A model generated the notes under the pieces. It was given only the letters and a program-made list of their open reading frames with translations, ran no database searches and had not been told where the DNA came from. The position numbers were made by a program, and so were the translations under genes. A stretch of 64,000 nucleotides of DNA from JBDIAG01 sp047974565 (GTDB lineage Bacteria > Actinomycetota > Actinomycetes > Actinomycetales > CAWJMD01): NCBI GenBank assembly GCA_047974565.1, contig JBKECN010000030.1, positions 62,001-126,000 on the forward strand, in the 5' to 3' direction. The stretch's first letter is position 1, and the number at the start of each line of letters is the position of its first letter. This document shows positions 26,737-34,936 of the stretch, piece by piece.

Positions 26737-27591
26737 ATGCTGGACCTCGCCTTCACCTGCGCCCTCGCCGCCGGTCGACGGCACTCGGTGGGGCTGCGAG
26801 TCGATGGGACGGTGGTCGCCGCTGGCGACAACGAGGCGGGCGAGTGTGGAGTCCAGGAGTGGTCCGACGTGGTCAGTCTCGCCGCCGGGAACGTGCACAC
26901 CGCCTCCAACACCGGTCGCTCGCACAGCGTGGGCCTGCGAGCCGACGGCACGCTCGTGGCCACCGGGTGGAACGGGGATGGCCAGTGCGACGTGGCGAGT
27001 TGGAGTCGGGTCACGGCCATCGCGGCCGGGTGGCGTCGAACTCTCGGGGTGCGCGCGGACGGGACTGTCCTGGCCGCCGGGCGAGCGGGTGATGGCGCCT
27101 GCGACGTGGACACCTGGCGTCGCATCCTGTCCGTGTCCTGCGGCGACTGGCATTCGGTGGGGCTGCGCGCGGACGGCACGGCCGTGGCCACTGGGGTGAA
27201 TCGACGCGGACAGTGTGCGGTCCACGACTGGACCGGGCTACGGGCTGTCGCGGCCGGTTACCTGCACACCCTCGGCGTCACCACCACCGGACGAGTACTG
27301 GCAACCGGGGACGGCTCCGCCGGAGCGTGCGCCGTGGATTCCTGGCGAGACGTGGTCTCGGTGGCGGCCGGCAGCTACCACTCGGTTGCTGTGACCAGTC
27401 AGGGTCGTGTTCGGGCGGCGGGAGACAACACGTTCGGACAGTGCGATGTCGACGGCTGGCGGGACGTGGTCTCGGTCGCCGCCGGTTCGACCCACACCCT
27501 TGGGCTGTGTGCAGACGGGACCGTCAGGGCAACCGGAAACGACGGGGATGGTCAATGTCGGGTGCAGGACTGGATCGGCCTGCGGGGATAG
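26737..27591 (+). CDS. RCC1-like seven-repeat beta-propeller protein
   Basis: 284 aa from the ATG at 26737; a longer frame upstream is only the shadow of the hydrolase gene. Seven copies of a unit like HSVGLRADGTVVATG are visible, each followed by a G-C-V/D-x-W segment, at roughly 40-residue spacing. Seven blades make one closed RCC1-type propeller. There is no signal peptide or membrane helix. Bacterial RCC1-repeat proteins have no fixed function. It lies just before a toxin-antitoxin-like pair and a defence-like ATPase on the same strand (9-base gap to the next gene), so it may share their transcript. Confidence 0.85.
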   Translation: MLDLAFTCALAAGRRHSVGLRVDGTVVAAGDNEAGECGVQEWSDVVSLAAGNVHTASNTGRSHSVGLRADGTLVATGWNGDGQCDVASWSRVTAIAAGWRRTLGVRADGTVLAAGRAGDGACDVDTWRRILSVSCGDWHSVGLRADGTAVATGVNRRGQCAVHDWTGLRAVAAGYLHTLGVTTTGRVLATGDGSAGACAVDSWRDVVSVAAGSYHSVAVTSQGRVRAAGDNTFGQCDVDGWRDVVSVAAGSTHTLGLCADGTVRATGNDGDGQCRVQDWIGLRG

Positions 27592-27600
27592 GCTTCTGCC

Positions 27601-27810
27601 GTGTCCGAGACTGCGGCGGATCGGCTGCGTATCGCCCTCGAGCTTTTCGAGGTCGGGGAGCAGTTGGTGCGCTCCCGTCTGCGGCGCGAACATCCCGACT
27701 GGGATGACGATCGGATCGATTCGGAGTTCCGGCAGTGGCTGCGGCATCGTCCGGGGGCACCATTCGGAGACTTCCCGGGGGGTCCCTCCGCGCGCGTCAT
27801 CCACGGATGA
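27601..27810 (+). CDS. Small acidic/basic helical protein, putative antitoxin partner
   Basis: 69 aa; GTG at 27601. The sequence (SETAADRLRIALELFEVGEQ, RLRREHPDWDDDRID, RQWLRHRPGAPFGD) fits a recurring small family found directly before AbiEii-like nucleotidyltransferase genes. The gap to the next gene is six bases. A cognate antitoxin or regulator role is inferred from position only. Confidence 0.7.
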   Translation: MSETAADRLRIALELFEVGEQLVRSRLRREHPDWDDDRIDSEFRQWLRHRPGAPFGDFPGGPSARVIHG

Positions 27811-27816
27811 ACTGGC

Positions 27817-28407
27817 GTGACCAACCTCGTTCTGGAGTCGCTGCGGCAACTCGTCGCCGATCTGGAGAGCCTGCGCGCCCAGTGGGCCCTCATTGGCGGA
27901 CATGCAGTTTCGGCCCGGGTCGAGCCACGTTTCACCCGCGATGTGGACATCTCGGTGCTGGTGCCAGACGACGAGGCAGCCGAGCGCGTCGTCTCCCAGT
28001 TGACCAGCCGAGGGTACCTGCTCGACTCAATCGTCGAACAAGTCGAACGCGGTCGGCTGGCCACCGTGAGGCTGCTGTCACCTGTCGGTGGCGGGGTGTT
28101 GGTCGATCTCCTCTTCGCCTCGTCCGGGATCGAGGCAGAGGTCGTCGATAGCGCGGAGGTTCTCGAGATCATGCCGTCGCTTTCGGTGCCGGTGGCACGA
28201 GCGGGGCACCTGGTCGTTCTCAAGTTGCTGGCCCGTGACGACGCGCTGAGACCGCAGGATGCGATTGATCTGATCGCGCTGCGGGCCGTGCTGACCCCGG
28301 CCGAGACCACGGATGTGCGACGGCTGGCCCAACTGGTCCAGGACCGCGGGTACCACCGTGAGCGTGACCTGGTCGGCCTGGCCGAGGAGTACCTGGGCGG
28401 CGGCTGA
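27817..28407 (+). CDS. Nucleotidyltransferase, AbiEii/AbiGii toxin-like
   Basis: 196 aa; GTG at 27817. The nucleotidyltransferase signature is present: GG in WALIGGHAVSARVEP followed by D-x-D in RFTRDVDISVLV, and a third acidic position in GGVLVDLLFAS. The C-terminal helices (VLKLLARDDALRPQDAIDL) match the AbiEii fold. AbiEii-type toxins modify tRNA or other targets and give type IV toxin-antitoxin or abortive-infection behaviour. Here the upstream 69-aa protein would be the partner, since no AbiEi-like helix-turn-helix gene is present. Confidence 0.82.
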   Translation: MTNLVLESLRQLVADLESLRAQWALIGGHAVSARVEPRFTRDVDISVLVPDDEAAERVVSQLTSRGYLLDSIVEQVERGRLATVRLLSPVGGGVLVDLLFASSGIEAEVVDSAEVLEIMPSLSVPVARAGHLVVLKLLARDDALRPQDAIDLIALRAVLTPAETTDVRRLAQLVQDRGYHRERDLVGLAEEYLGGG

Positions 28408-28502
28408 AGCGTTGCACGACGGGCAGACCTCTCCTATACCCGTCTTTTGTCGGTGCTCGGCGATAACGTCGAATCACCTAGACGAAGAATTGGGGGGTTG
28501 AG

Positions 28503-30929
28503 ATGAACGAACTGCTCTTGAACCGGCTTGACGTATCAGGTCTCACCGAGGAGGTGGCGCTTCTCGTCCTGGCCGCCGCCATGGGGGAGGCGGACCTCGC
28601 CGACGCGATCGGCGGTGCGCAGGTGCACAGGCCGCCAGTCGACCACGTCCCGCCGAGCGATAGTCCGAGGTTGTACCTGGACGAGATCCACGTCGAGGGG
28701 TTCCGCGGGGTGGCGGAACCGTGCTGTCTGCGACTGTCCACCGGGCCAGGGCTGACGCTGGTCGTCGGGCGCAACGGGTCCGGCAAGTCGTCGTTCGCCG
28801 AAGCCGCAGAGCTCGCCCTCACCGGCTCCACCCAGCGATGGGAAGGACGCTCGAAGGACTGGCAGAAGGCGTGGCGAAATGTTCATCACGGCGAGCGGAC
28901 CCGGATCGCGGCGTGTCTGCAGGTGGACGGGAGTGGTCGCCGGACCCTCGTCGCCATGACCTGGGCAGTCGACGCGCCATTGCAGAACGCGCAGGTGAGC
29001 GCCCAGCGGGAGGGAGAGCAGGTGACCTCCATCGAGAGCCTCGGGGTCGGCGAGGCGCTCACCACCTATCGGCCCTTCTTGTCGTACGCCGACCTCGGCT
29101 CACTGCTGGACGCCAGACCGAGTGAGTTGTTCGACCGGCTCAATACTCTTCTCGGCTTGGAGGACTGGGGTGAGATCCGTGACCGCCTGGTGGCCGCCCA
29201 GAGTGACCTCGCAGGGACAGTGAAGCAGGCGCTGGCGGGCGCCGGAGAACTGCGCGCTGCCCTGTCTGCGTCCAGCGACCAGCGGGCCAGTACTGCTCGA
29301 AAGGCGATCGGCGCCCAGCTCCGGACGTGGCAGGTCCAGCCCTTGGAGGCGCTGATCGAACCGGGCTCGGTTGTCGATCCGGAGATCGGGCGGCTGTCGG
29401 AGCTTGCCCAGCTCAGACCCCCTGACTCCGAGGAGCTTTCGCGCGCGGCATTCCGACTCAGAAGTGCCGTGGATGCTGTCGAGGCGTTCGGCAGCACCGA
29501 TGCCGACGTGGCCGACAGTCTTGCCACGCTCCTGACGGTGGCTGTTGATTATCGGCAGCAGGACCACGAGAGCAGCACCTGTCCGGTGTGCGGAACTCAG
29601 GAGGTTCTCGACGACGCCTGGCTGGAGCGGGCGAACCAGCAGATCGACGTGTGTCGTGAGCGGGCGGGCGAGCTCACCCGGGCACGCGGGGAAGTGGCGG
29701 CTGCCGCTGAAGCAGCAAGACACCTGCTGATCCCGGTTCCAGGTGTTCTCACTGAGCCACCCCCGGGCGTGAGTACCCTCCACGTCGCCGCCGACTGGGA
29801 CCGGATCGTCACCGGCCGCTTCGAGATGGACGAGCGTGAACTGGCGGACCGGCTCGACGAACTGGCCGCGCTCGAACTCACGCTCGACCCGATCGTTGCA
29901 CGCGCCAAGGCCGAGTTGGAGCGGCGCCAGGACCTGTGGAAGCCCCTGGCCGAACAGATCGCAGCCTGGCTGCCGCAGGCGAGAGCAGCCATCGCGCAGA
30001 CGCCGACGATCGCCGCACTCAAGGAGGCTGCCACATGGGTACGGGACGAGCAGGCCAAGATCAGGGCCGAACGCTTTGATCCGATCGCCGATCAGGTGAA
30101 GTCCCTCTGGGAGCGCCTGCGTCACGACTCGAACGTCAGCCTCGACGATCTAGCCTTGGGGGGCAGTGGAAATCGTCGGCGGCTGGATCTGACCATCTCG
30201 GTCGACGATGGTGCCGCACCAGGCATGGCGGTGCTCTCTCAGGGCGAGTTGCACGCTCTTTCGCTGGCGCTGTTCTTGCCTCGAGCGACCCAGGACGCGA
30301 GTCCGTTCCGATTCGTCATGATCGATGATCCTGTCCAGGCCTTCGACGTGGCGCGCGTCGATGGGCTCGCGAAGGTGTTCGAAGAGGTGGCGCGCACGCG
30401 GCAGCTGGTCGTCTTCACGCACGACGATCGCCTGCCCGATGCCTGTCGCCGGCTTGGCATCGATGCCCGAGTGTTGCAGGTCACCCGTCATCCTCGCTCA
30501 CTGGTGCAGGTGCGCGAGATCGGCTCACCCACAATACGTCTCATTGGCGACGCCCGGGCTATCGCCAGCAGTGACCCGTACCCGGCCGAGGCCCGACGGC
30601 GGGTGGTTCCAGGGCTGTGCCGGCAGGCGGTTGAGTCTGCAGCCCAGGACATCGGCCGACGCAGGCTGCTGCGTCAAGGGGTCTCATTCCAGGAGATCGA
30701 GGAGCGAGTCGCGGACCTGACGAGATTGCGAACCCACCTGGCGTTCGCCTTCTTCGGCACGGGAGATCGTCACGGCGACGTCTCCTCCACACTCAGCAAG
30801 TCGGGAAGCTGGGCGAACAGACATGTCCAGCAACTGGATCGAGGTGCCCATGACGGCTCCGACGCAGACCCACACGAGTTCATCAACCGCACCGAGAAAC
30901 TCCTCGACGTGCTGCTGAGGTCGTCGTGA
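28503..30929 (+). CDS. SMC/Rad50-like AAA ATPase with zinc hook, candidate defence ATPase
   Basis: 808 aa; ATG at 28503 after GGGGGG. After a 55-residue leader come IHVEGFRGV, Walker A GRNGSGKSS (89-97), a Q-loop-like DWQKAW region, helical arms, a zinc-hook-like C-P-V-C (360-363), the ABC signature LSQGELHALSLAL (578-590), Walker B FVMIDDP (604-610) and a switch His in VVFTHDD (His 640). The arms are short compared with Rad50 and resemble RecF/RloC-type ATPases. Residues about 690-808 are an extra helical domain (CRQAVESAAQDIGRRRLL, HVQQLDRGAHDG) of unknown type. It overlaps the next gene by four bases (GTGA). Role in DNA or phage sensing is inferred. Confidence 0.82.
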   Translation: MNELLLNRLDVSGLTEEVALLVLAAAMGEADLADAIGGAQVHRPPVDHVPPSDSPRLYLDEIHVEGFRGVAEPCCLRLSTGPGLTLVVGRNGSGKSSFAEAAELALTGSTQRWEGRSKDWQKAWRNVHHGERTRIAACLQVDGSGRRTLVAMTWAVDAPLQNAQVSAQREGEQVTSIESLGVGEALTTYRPFLSYADLGSLLDARPSELFDRLNTLLGLEDWGEIRDRLVAAQSDLAGTVKQALAGAGELRAALSASSDQRASTARKAIGAQLRTWQVQPLEALIEPGSVVDPEIGRLSELAQLRPPDSEELSRAAFRLRSAVDAVEAFGSTDADVADSLATLLTVAVDYRQQDHESSTCPVCGTQEVLDDAWLERANQQIDVCRERAGELTRARGEVAAAAEAARHLLIPVPGVLTEPPPGVSTLHVAADWDRIVTGRFEMDERELADRLDELAALELTLDPIVARAKAELERRQDLWKPLAEQIAAWLPQARAAIAQTPTIAALKEAATWVRDEQAKIRAERFDPIADQVKSLWERLRHDSNVSLDDLALGGSGNRRRLDLTISVDDGAAPGMAVLSQGELHALSLALFLPRATQDASPFRFVMIDDPVQAFDVARVDGLAKVFEEVARTRQLVVFTHDDRLPDACRRLGIDARVLQVTRHPRSLVQVREIGSPTIRLIGDARAIASSDPYPAEARRRVVPGLCRQAVESAAQDIGRRRLLRQGVSFQEIEERVADLTRLRTHLAFAFFGTGDRHGDVSSTLSKSGSWANRHVQQLDRGAHDGSDADPHEFINRTEKLLDVLLRSS

Positions 30930-31396
30930 GCCGCGAGAGTGTCACACCCGCACCGGCCACGCGGCCGACTCCATCCCAAGCGCTGTTTCTGGTCGATCTA
31001 GCACGATCGATTCTCACTCAACCATTGATGGGTGCCGGCACGACAGGCCCCGCCGCCGCGGCCCTGCTTGCCCGCCAAGCGCTGGAGACGGGCCTTGCCC
31101 AATGGTGGGCGCAGCGCCTACCGGGCATGGGTTCGGCCAGTGTGCGGGCACAGCTGATCAGTCTTGCCTTCTACCTGCCCGCCGCCGGCACAGCTGTTCG
31201 CGCCCAACGTCCCTGCGATCCGAGCCGTGACGTCGTCCACGCTGGCGACCACACTCTGGCCGCCGACGTGGTGTGGGCGTGGAACCGGTTGTCGGCGCTG
31301 TGCCACCACCGTGCCTTCGGTGTTCCGCCCAGTCAGGGGGAGGTGGAAGCACTTCTCGTCGTGGTGGAGCGGTTGAATGGCCTCACCTCATCCTGA
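30926..31396 (+). CDS. Small helical protein with HEPN-like R-x5-H motif
   Basis: 156 aa; GTG at 30926 overlaps the ATPase stop, implying coupled translation. It is all-helical by composition, with LLARQALETGLAQWWAQRL near the N-terminus and AWNRLSALCHH at 118-128, giving R121-x5-H127. HEPN ribonucleases use R-x4-6-H. The pairing of an SMC-like ATPase with such a protein suggests sensor plus effector nuclease. I do not recognise a named family, so the HEPN call is tentative. Confidence 0.6.
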   Translation: MSRESVTPAPATRPTPSQALFLVDLARSILTQPLMGAGTTGPAAAALLARQALETGLAQWWAQRLPGMGSASVRAQLISLAFYLPAAGTAVRAQRPCDPSRDVVHAGDHTLAADVVWAWNRLSALCHHRAFGVPPSQGEVEALLVVVERLNGLTSS

Positions 31397-31472
31397 GGGC
31401 CAGTCCGTGGATCGCGTCAGGCCACGGGTCAGGACTCGAGTGAGGGTCTGATCGCAACACTGCCGAGCACTT

Positions 31473-31925
31473 TCACTCGGCCTCACTCTGCGAGCGTCTC
31501 AGCTCCTGTGCCAGCATGACGATGATTCCGCTGGGGCCGCGCACGTACGTGAGTTTGTAGACGTCCTCATAGGTGGCCACGCCCCGCAGCGGATGACAAT
31601 CGTGGCGCGCGGCGATGGCCAAGGCTTCGTCGATGTCGTCGACGGAGAAGGCGATCCGGTGCATGCCGATCTCGTTGGGCCGGGTCGGCTCGGTCTCGAT
31701 CGCGTCCGGGTGAAGGTACTCGAAGAGTTCGATCCGGCCGGCCCCGTCCGGGGTTTGGAGCATCGCGATCTTGGCATGGTTCCCATCCAGACCGACGGCC
31801 GTGGAGGCCCACTGCCCGCTGACCGTGTCTCGGCCCAGGACAGTCAGTCCCAGGTCGGTGAAGAACCGGATCGCCTCCTCCAGGTCGCGAACGGCGATCC
31901 CGACGTTCTCCAGTCTGATACTCAT
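31473..31925 (-). CDS. VOC (glyoxalase/methylmalonyl-CoA-epimerase-like) protein
   Basis: 150 aa from the ATG at 31925 (box AGAAGGAGTG). It shows the paired beta-alpha-beta-beta-beta VOC fold: LENVGIAVRDLEEAIRFF in the first half, IELFEYLHPD in the middle and MHRIAFSVDDIDEALAIA in the second, ending with VRGPSGIIVMLAQEL. Metal ligands could be H/E residues in MHRIAF and IELFEY. The substrate is unknown. It converges on the defence-like segment from the other strand. Confidence 0.85.
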   Translation of the reverse strand: MSIRLENVGIAVRDLEEAIRFFTDLGLTVLGRDTVSGQWASTAVGLDGNHAKIAMLQTPDGAGRIELFEYLHPDAIETEPTRPNEIGMHRIAFSVDDIDEALAIAARHDCHPLRGVATYEDVYKLTYVRGPSGIIVMLAQELRRSQSEAE

Positions 31926-32050
31926 GACACTCCTTCTGGCAGGGCCTTGGTCAAGCGGGCACGCTACCAAGCAGACCGCTGGCACCATCCGGTTCTCCGG
32001 CGGGCGCACCTCGATGTGGTGTCTCGGGAACGGGGCCTCGTCCAGCAAGA

Positions 32051-32093
32051 CACCGGCGGGTGCCCCGCATCAGCTGTGGGGCACCCGCCGGTG
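32051..32093 (-). terminator. Perfect 16-base-pair hairpin after the lectin-repeat gene
   Basis: CACCGGCGGGTGCCCC (32051-32066) and GGGGCACCCGCCGGTG (32078-32093) are exactly complementary, with an 11-base loop. It sits 12 bases beyond the stop of the lectin gene, so I read it as that gene's terminator, possibly also insulating the VOC gene downstream. Confidence 0.8.
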
Positions 32094-32104
32094 TGAGTAG
32101 ACCC

Positions 32105-34936
32105 CTATCGATGCCACACGTAGGTGCCGTCACGACGGTAGAGAACGAGATTGCCATCGGCTTGCAGTCGCAGTTCGGTCCCGTCCCGGTGCTGGGTGCC
32201 GGTACCCCAGAGGTACTGGCCGGTCCTGCTGTACATGACGAGGTTCCCGTCGCCCTGGAGGACGACGAAGGCGTACCTGACGTGGGTGTCGGACTGCCAC
32301 ACCGCCCCACCCGGCCCGTACAGGACGAGGTTTCCGTCGACCTGCATGATGAGCCGGTACTGCCCGGCGACGACGAACATGCCGCTGCGCAGCGCTTGAC
32401 CCCGACTGATGGAGGGTCCGGTGACGGGCACGCCCTGTGCTGACAGGTGATCGGCGCCCGAGTACCAAGCACTCTCGATGAATGTCGCGGGCTTGTAGAT
32501 GACGATATTCCCGTCCGTCTGCACGAAGAGTTTCGAGCAGCCGGTGCTGCTGCCGCTGGACCATCGGGCCTGGCCGTCGGCGCTGTACACGACGAGGTTG
32601 CCGTCACCTTGCATCACCAGGCGGGCGCCTGGGTGGCCGGCGGTGCCGGTGTTCCAGGTGGCTTTGCCGTCCGGGGCGTACAGCACTGCGTTTCCGTCCG
32701 TCTGCATGAAGAGTCGGTAGGGCAGGCCGAGCACGGTCGCGGGGCTGGAGTCCCAGGAGTGTCCGGCGGTGAGTTCGAGGTTCTCCGACAGGCAGGCCAT
32801 CGGCGCCACGGTCACCGTGTAGTTCCTGGTTCCGGTCGCAGGTCCGGTTCCCGTGGTGGAGTCCGTGGCGCGGATCTCGAAGGTGAACGTTCCCGTCAGG
32901 TTCGGGGTCCCGGTGAGCGACCCCTGGTCGTTCAGCGATAGTCCGGGCGGTAGCGATCCGCTGGCGAGTTCGAATACGTACGGCGCCATTCCGCCGCTGG
33001 CCGTGACGGTGTCGTCGTAAGGGTCACTGTCGACCGGGCCCGCCAACGTCGATGGTTCCAGGACGATGGTGTCCAGTGCCACGTCGAAGGTGTATTGGCG
33101 GCTGCCGGTGGCCGGCCCGGTTCCGGTGGTGGAGTCCATGGCCTCGACGGTGACGGTGAAGGTGCCTGCCTCCGTCGGGGTGCCGGTCACGGTGCCGTTC
33201 GAGTTCAGGGTCAGCCCCGCGGGAAGTGGTCCCTCGGTGAGTGCGTAGGTGTAGTCGGCCACGCCACCCTCCGCCGCCATCGTTGCCGAGTATGCGCTGC
33301 CGGAGGTGCCGTCGGGCAGGCTGGTCGTGGAGATGCTCACCATCGGCAAGGCAACCTCGAGCGCATAGGTCACTTGGCCGCTGCCGGCGGTACCGGGCGT
33401 GGAGTCGGTTGCCGTGACGGTGAAGGAAAACGGCCCAGCCTCGGTGGGAGTGCCGGACAGGGTCCCGTCCGTCGTCAGTGCCAGGCCCGCGGGCAGGGAG
33501 CCGCCTGTCACCGCGAAGGTGTAGGGCGCCGTCCCCGAGCCAGCGGTGAGCGTCTGGGAATAGGCGGCCCCGGCGGTCGCACCGGGCAACGTGTCGGGCG
33601 TGATGGTCACCTCCGGTCCGGCGACGAGCAGCGTGTACTGCGCGGCTTGAAAGGCTGGGCCGGTGCCAGTGGTCGAGTCGGTCGCGGTGAGCGTGAAGGT
33701 GAAGCTGCCTGAGCTGGTGGGGGTACCGGACAACGTGCCGCCCGCGGACAGGGTGAGCCCGGTGGGCAGCGAGCCGCCGGTCACGGCGTAGGTGTACGGA
33801 GCGACTCCCCCCGAGGCGGAGAAGACATGGGAGTAGGCAGTTCCGATCTGGCTGCCCGGCGGAGCGCTGGGGTCGAGGGTCACGGTGGGCAACGCCACGG
33901 CCATCGTGTATGCCTGCACGTCGGTCAGGGCGGTGCCGGAGGTCGAGTCGGTGGCGGTGATCTCGAACGTGAATGACCCTGCCGCGGTGGGTGTTCCGCT
34001 CAGGGCACCGGATGTGCTCAGTGACACCCCGGTAGGCAAGGCGCCGGAGGTCAGGGCGTAGGTGTACGGGGCGGTGCCACCCTCGGCGGCAATGGCCTGG
34101 GAGTAGGGGCTGCCTGCGGACGCGGCGGGCAGGCTCGTCGTCGTGATGTTCACCGGTGGCGGGTTCACCGCGATGGTGTAGGTGCGTGAGCCTTGAAAGG
34201 AGTCCGCGTCGAATGCGTCCACCGTGAAGGTGAAACTGCCTGTGGCGGTGGGAGTCCCGGAGAGAAGGCCGGCTGTGGTGAGGGTGAGTCCGGTGGGTAG
34301 GCGCCCGTCGTACTCGTAGAACTCATAGGGGCTGGTGCCCCCGGAGGCAGTGAGTGTCTGGGAGTAGGCGCTTCCCAGGGTGCCTGCTGGCAGGGTCGCG
34401 GGGGTCACGGTGATGGTCGGGTCGGGTGGTGGGGGGAGCACCTCACGGACGGTGCCGATGCTCGTGGTCATCGTGGCCGAGACTGTCACCGACGGGGTGG
34501 GGGAGTCGCTGGCCAGGACGAGGTACCAGTTGTTGGTTCCCCCGCCGCCGTAGCCGGTGTTCCAGCTGCCGCTCGGGCTTGCGATCGAATGGGAGCCGTC
34601 GTAGCAGTTGGTCAATGGATTGGTGGGCAGGAAGACCCCCTGGTAGAGCGTGGCAGTGAGTGCGGCCGTGGTGCTGATGGCGATCGTGAAGTTGTTCTGA
34701 GCAGGGTTCACGTCCTGCACGGTCTCGAACTGGATCACCTTGTAGTTCGCGGTGGGGCCGCCGACGGAGCAGTTCGGTGGGATGAGCCGGTCGTAGGTGG
34801 GCGAGGACGTGTCGATGGTGTACGTGAGCGACGTGGCCGATGCCGCCGACGCGGGTACCGCGGTCAGTGAAATGGCGAGGGCCGCCAGGAGGACGCTGAT
34901 CAACGCGGCGATAGGCGATCGCAGGGTGGTGGACAT
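32105..34936 (-). CDS. Secreted multi-Ig protein with C-terminal B-type mannose-lectin domain
   Basis: 943 aa from the ATG at 34936 (box CGGGAGAA). The N-terminal signal peptide is SPIAALISVLLAALAISL followed by PASAA. Next is a unique domain of about 170 residues, then six putative Ig repeats of about 90 residues, each starting like TLPAGTLGSAYSQTL and ending with LSGTPTxxGSFTFTVxATDS. The C-terminus (about 705-943) holds six Q-x-D-G-N-x-V-x-Y motifs (QGDGNLVVY, QVDGNLVLY, QADGNLVLY and relatives), the bulb-lectin mannose-binding pattern. It has no LPXTG or transmembrane anchor, so it is probably released or held by glycan binding. A role in adhesion or antagonism is inferred. Confidence 0.88.
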   Translation of the reverse strand: MSTTLRSPIAALISVLLAALAISLTAVPASAASATSLTYTIDTSSPTYDRLIPPNCSVGGPTANYKVIQFETVQDVNPAQNNFTIAISTTAALTATLYQGVFLPTNPLTNCYDGSHSIASPSGSWNTGYGGGGTNNWYLVLASDSPTPSVTVSATMTTSIGTVREVLPPPPDPTITVTPATLPAGTLGSAYSQTLTASGGTSPYEFYEYDGRLPTGLTLTTAGLLSGTPTATGSFTFTVDAFDADSFQGSRTYTIAVNPPPVNITTTSLPAASAGSPYSQAIAAEGGTAPYTYALTSGALPTGVSLSTSGALSGTPTAAGSFTFEITATDSTSGTALTDVQAYTMAVALPTVTLDPSAPPGSQIGTAYSHVFSASGGVAPYTYAVTGGSLPTGLTLSAGGTLSGTPTSSGSFTFTLTATDSTTGTGPAFQAAQYTLLVAGPEVTITPDTLPGATAGAAYSQTLTAGSGTAPYTFAVTGGSLPAGLALTTDGTLSGTPTEAGPFSFTVTATDSTPGTAGSGQVTYALEVALPMVSISTTSLPDGTSGSAYSATMAAEGGVADYTYALTEGPLPAGLTLNSNGTVTGTPTEAGTFTVTVEAMDSTTGTGPATGSRQYTFDVALDTIVLEPSTLAGPVDSDPYDDTVTASGGMAPYVFELASGSLPPGLSLNDQGSLTGTPNLTGTFTFEIRATDSTTGTGPATGTRNYTVTVAPMACLSENLELTAGHSWDSSPATVLGLPYRLFMQTDGNAVLYAPDGKATWNTGTAGHPGARLVMQGDGNLVVYSADGQARWSSGSSTGCSKLFVQTDGNIVIYKPATFIESAWYSGADHLSAQGVPVTGPSISRGQALRSGMFVVAGQYRLIMQVDGNLVLYGPGGAVWQSDTHVRYAFVVLQGDGNLVMYSRTGQYLWGTGTQHRDGTELRLQADGNLVLYRRDGTYVWHR
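32108..32790 (-). repeat. Six B-lectin Q-x-D-x-N-x-V-x-Y repeat motifs
   Basis: The lectin domain contains six copies of the motif, roughly 30-50 residues apart. Each blade of a beta-prism II lectin contributes one mannose site, so six motifs imply two prism domains or subunits' worth. The core Q, D, N, V and Y positions are kept in all six, so sugar binding is plausible throughout. Confidence 0.8.
32808..34415 (-). repeat. Six tandem putative-Ig (He_PIG-like) repeats
   Basis: Six units of about 270-285 bases encode a repeated G-x-x-Y-S-x-T-x-x-A-x-G-G-x-x-P-Y-x-Y…LSGTPTxxG pattern. Units 1-5 are very alike; unit 6 (nearest the lectin domain) is diverged (LAGPVDSDPYDDTVTAS). Such arrays can change in copy number by recombination. 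Confidence 0.85.

Noticed and set aside
32808..34415. Regular repeats resembling a CRISPR or satellite array
   Set aside because: Repeat units are about 280 bases, coding and diverged; they encode Ig-like domains.
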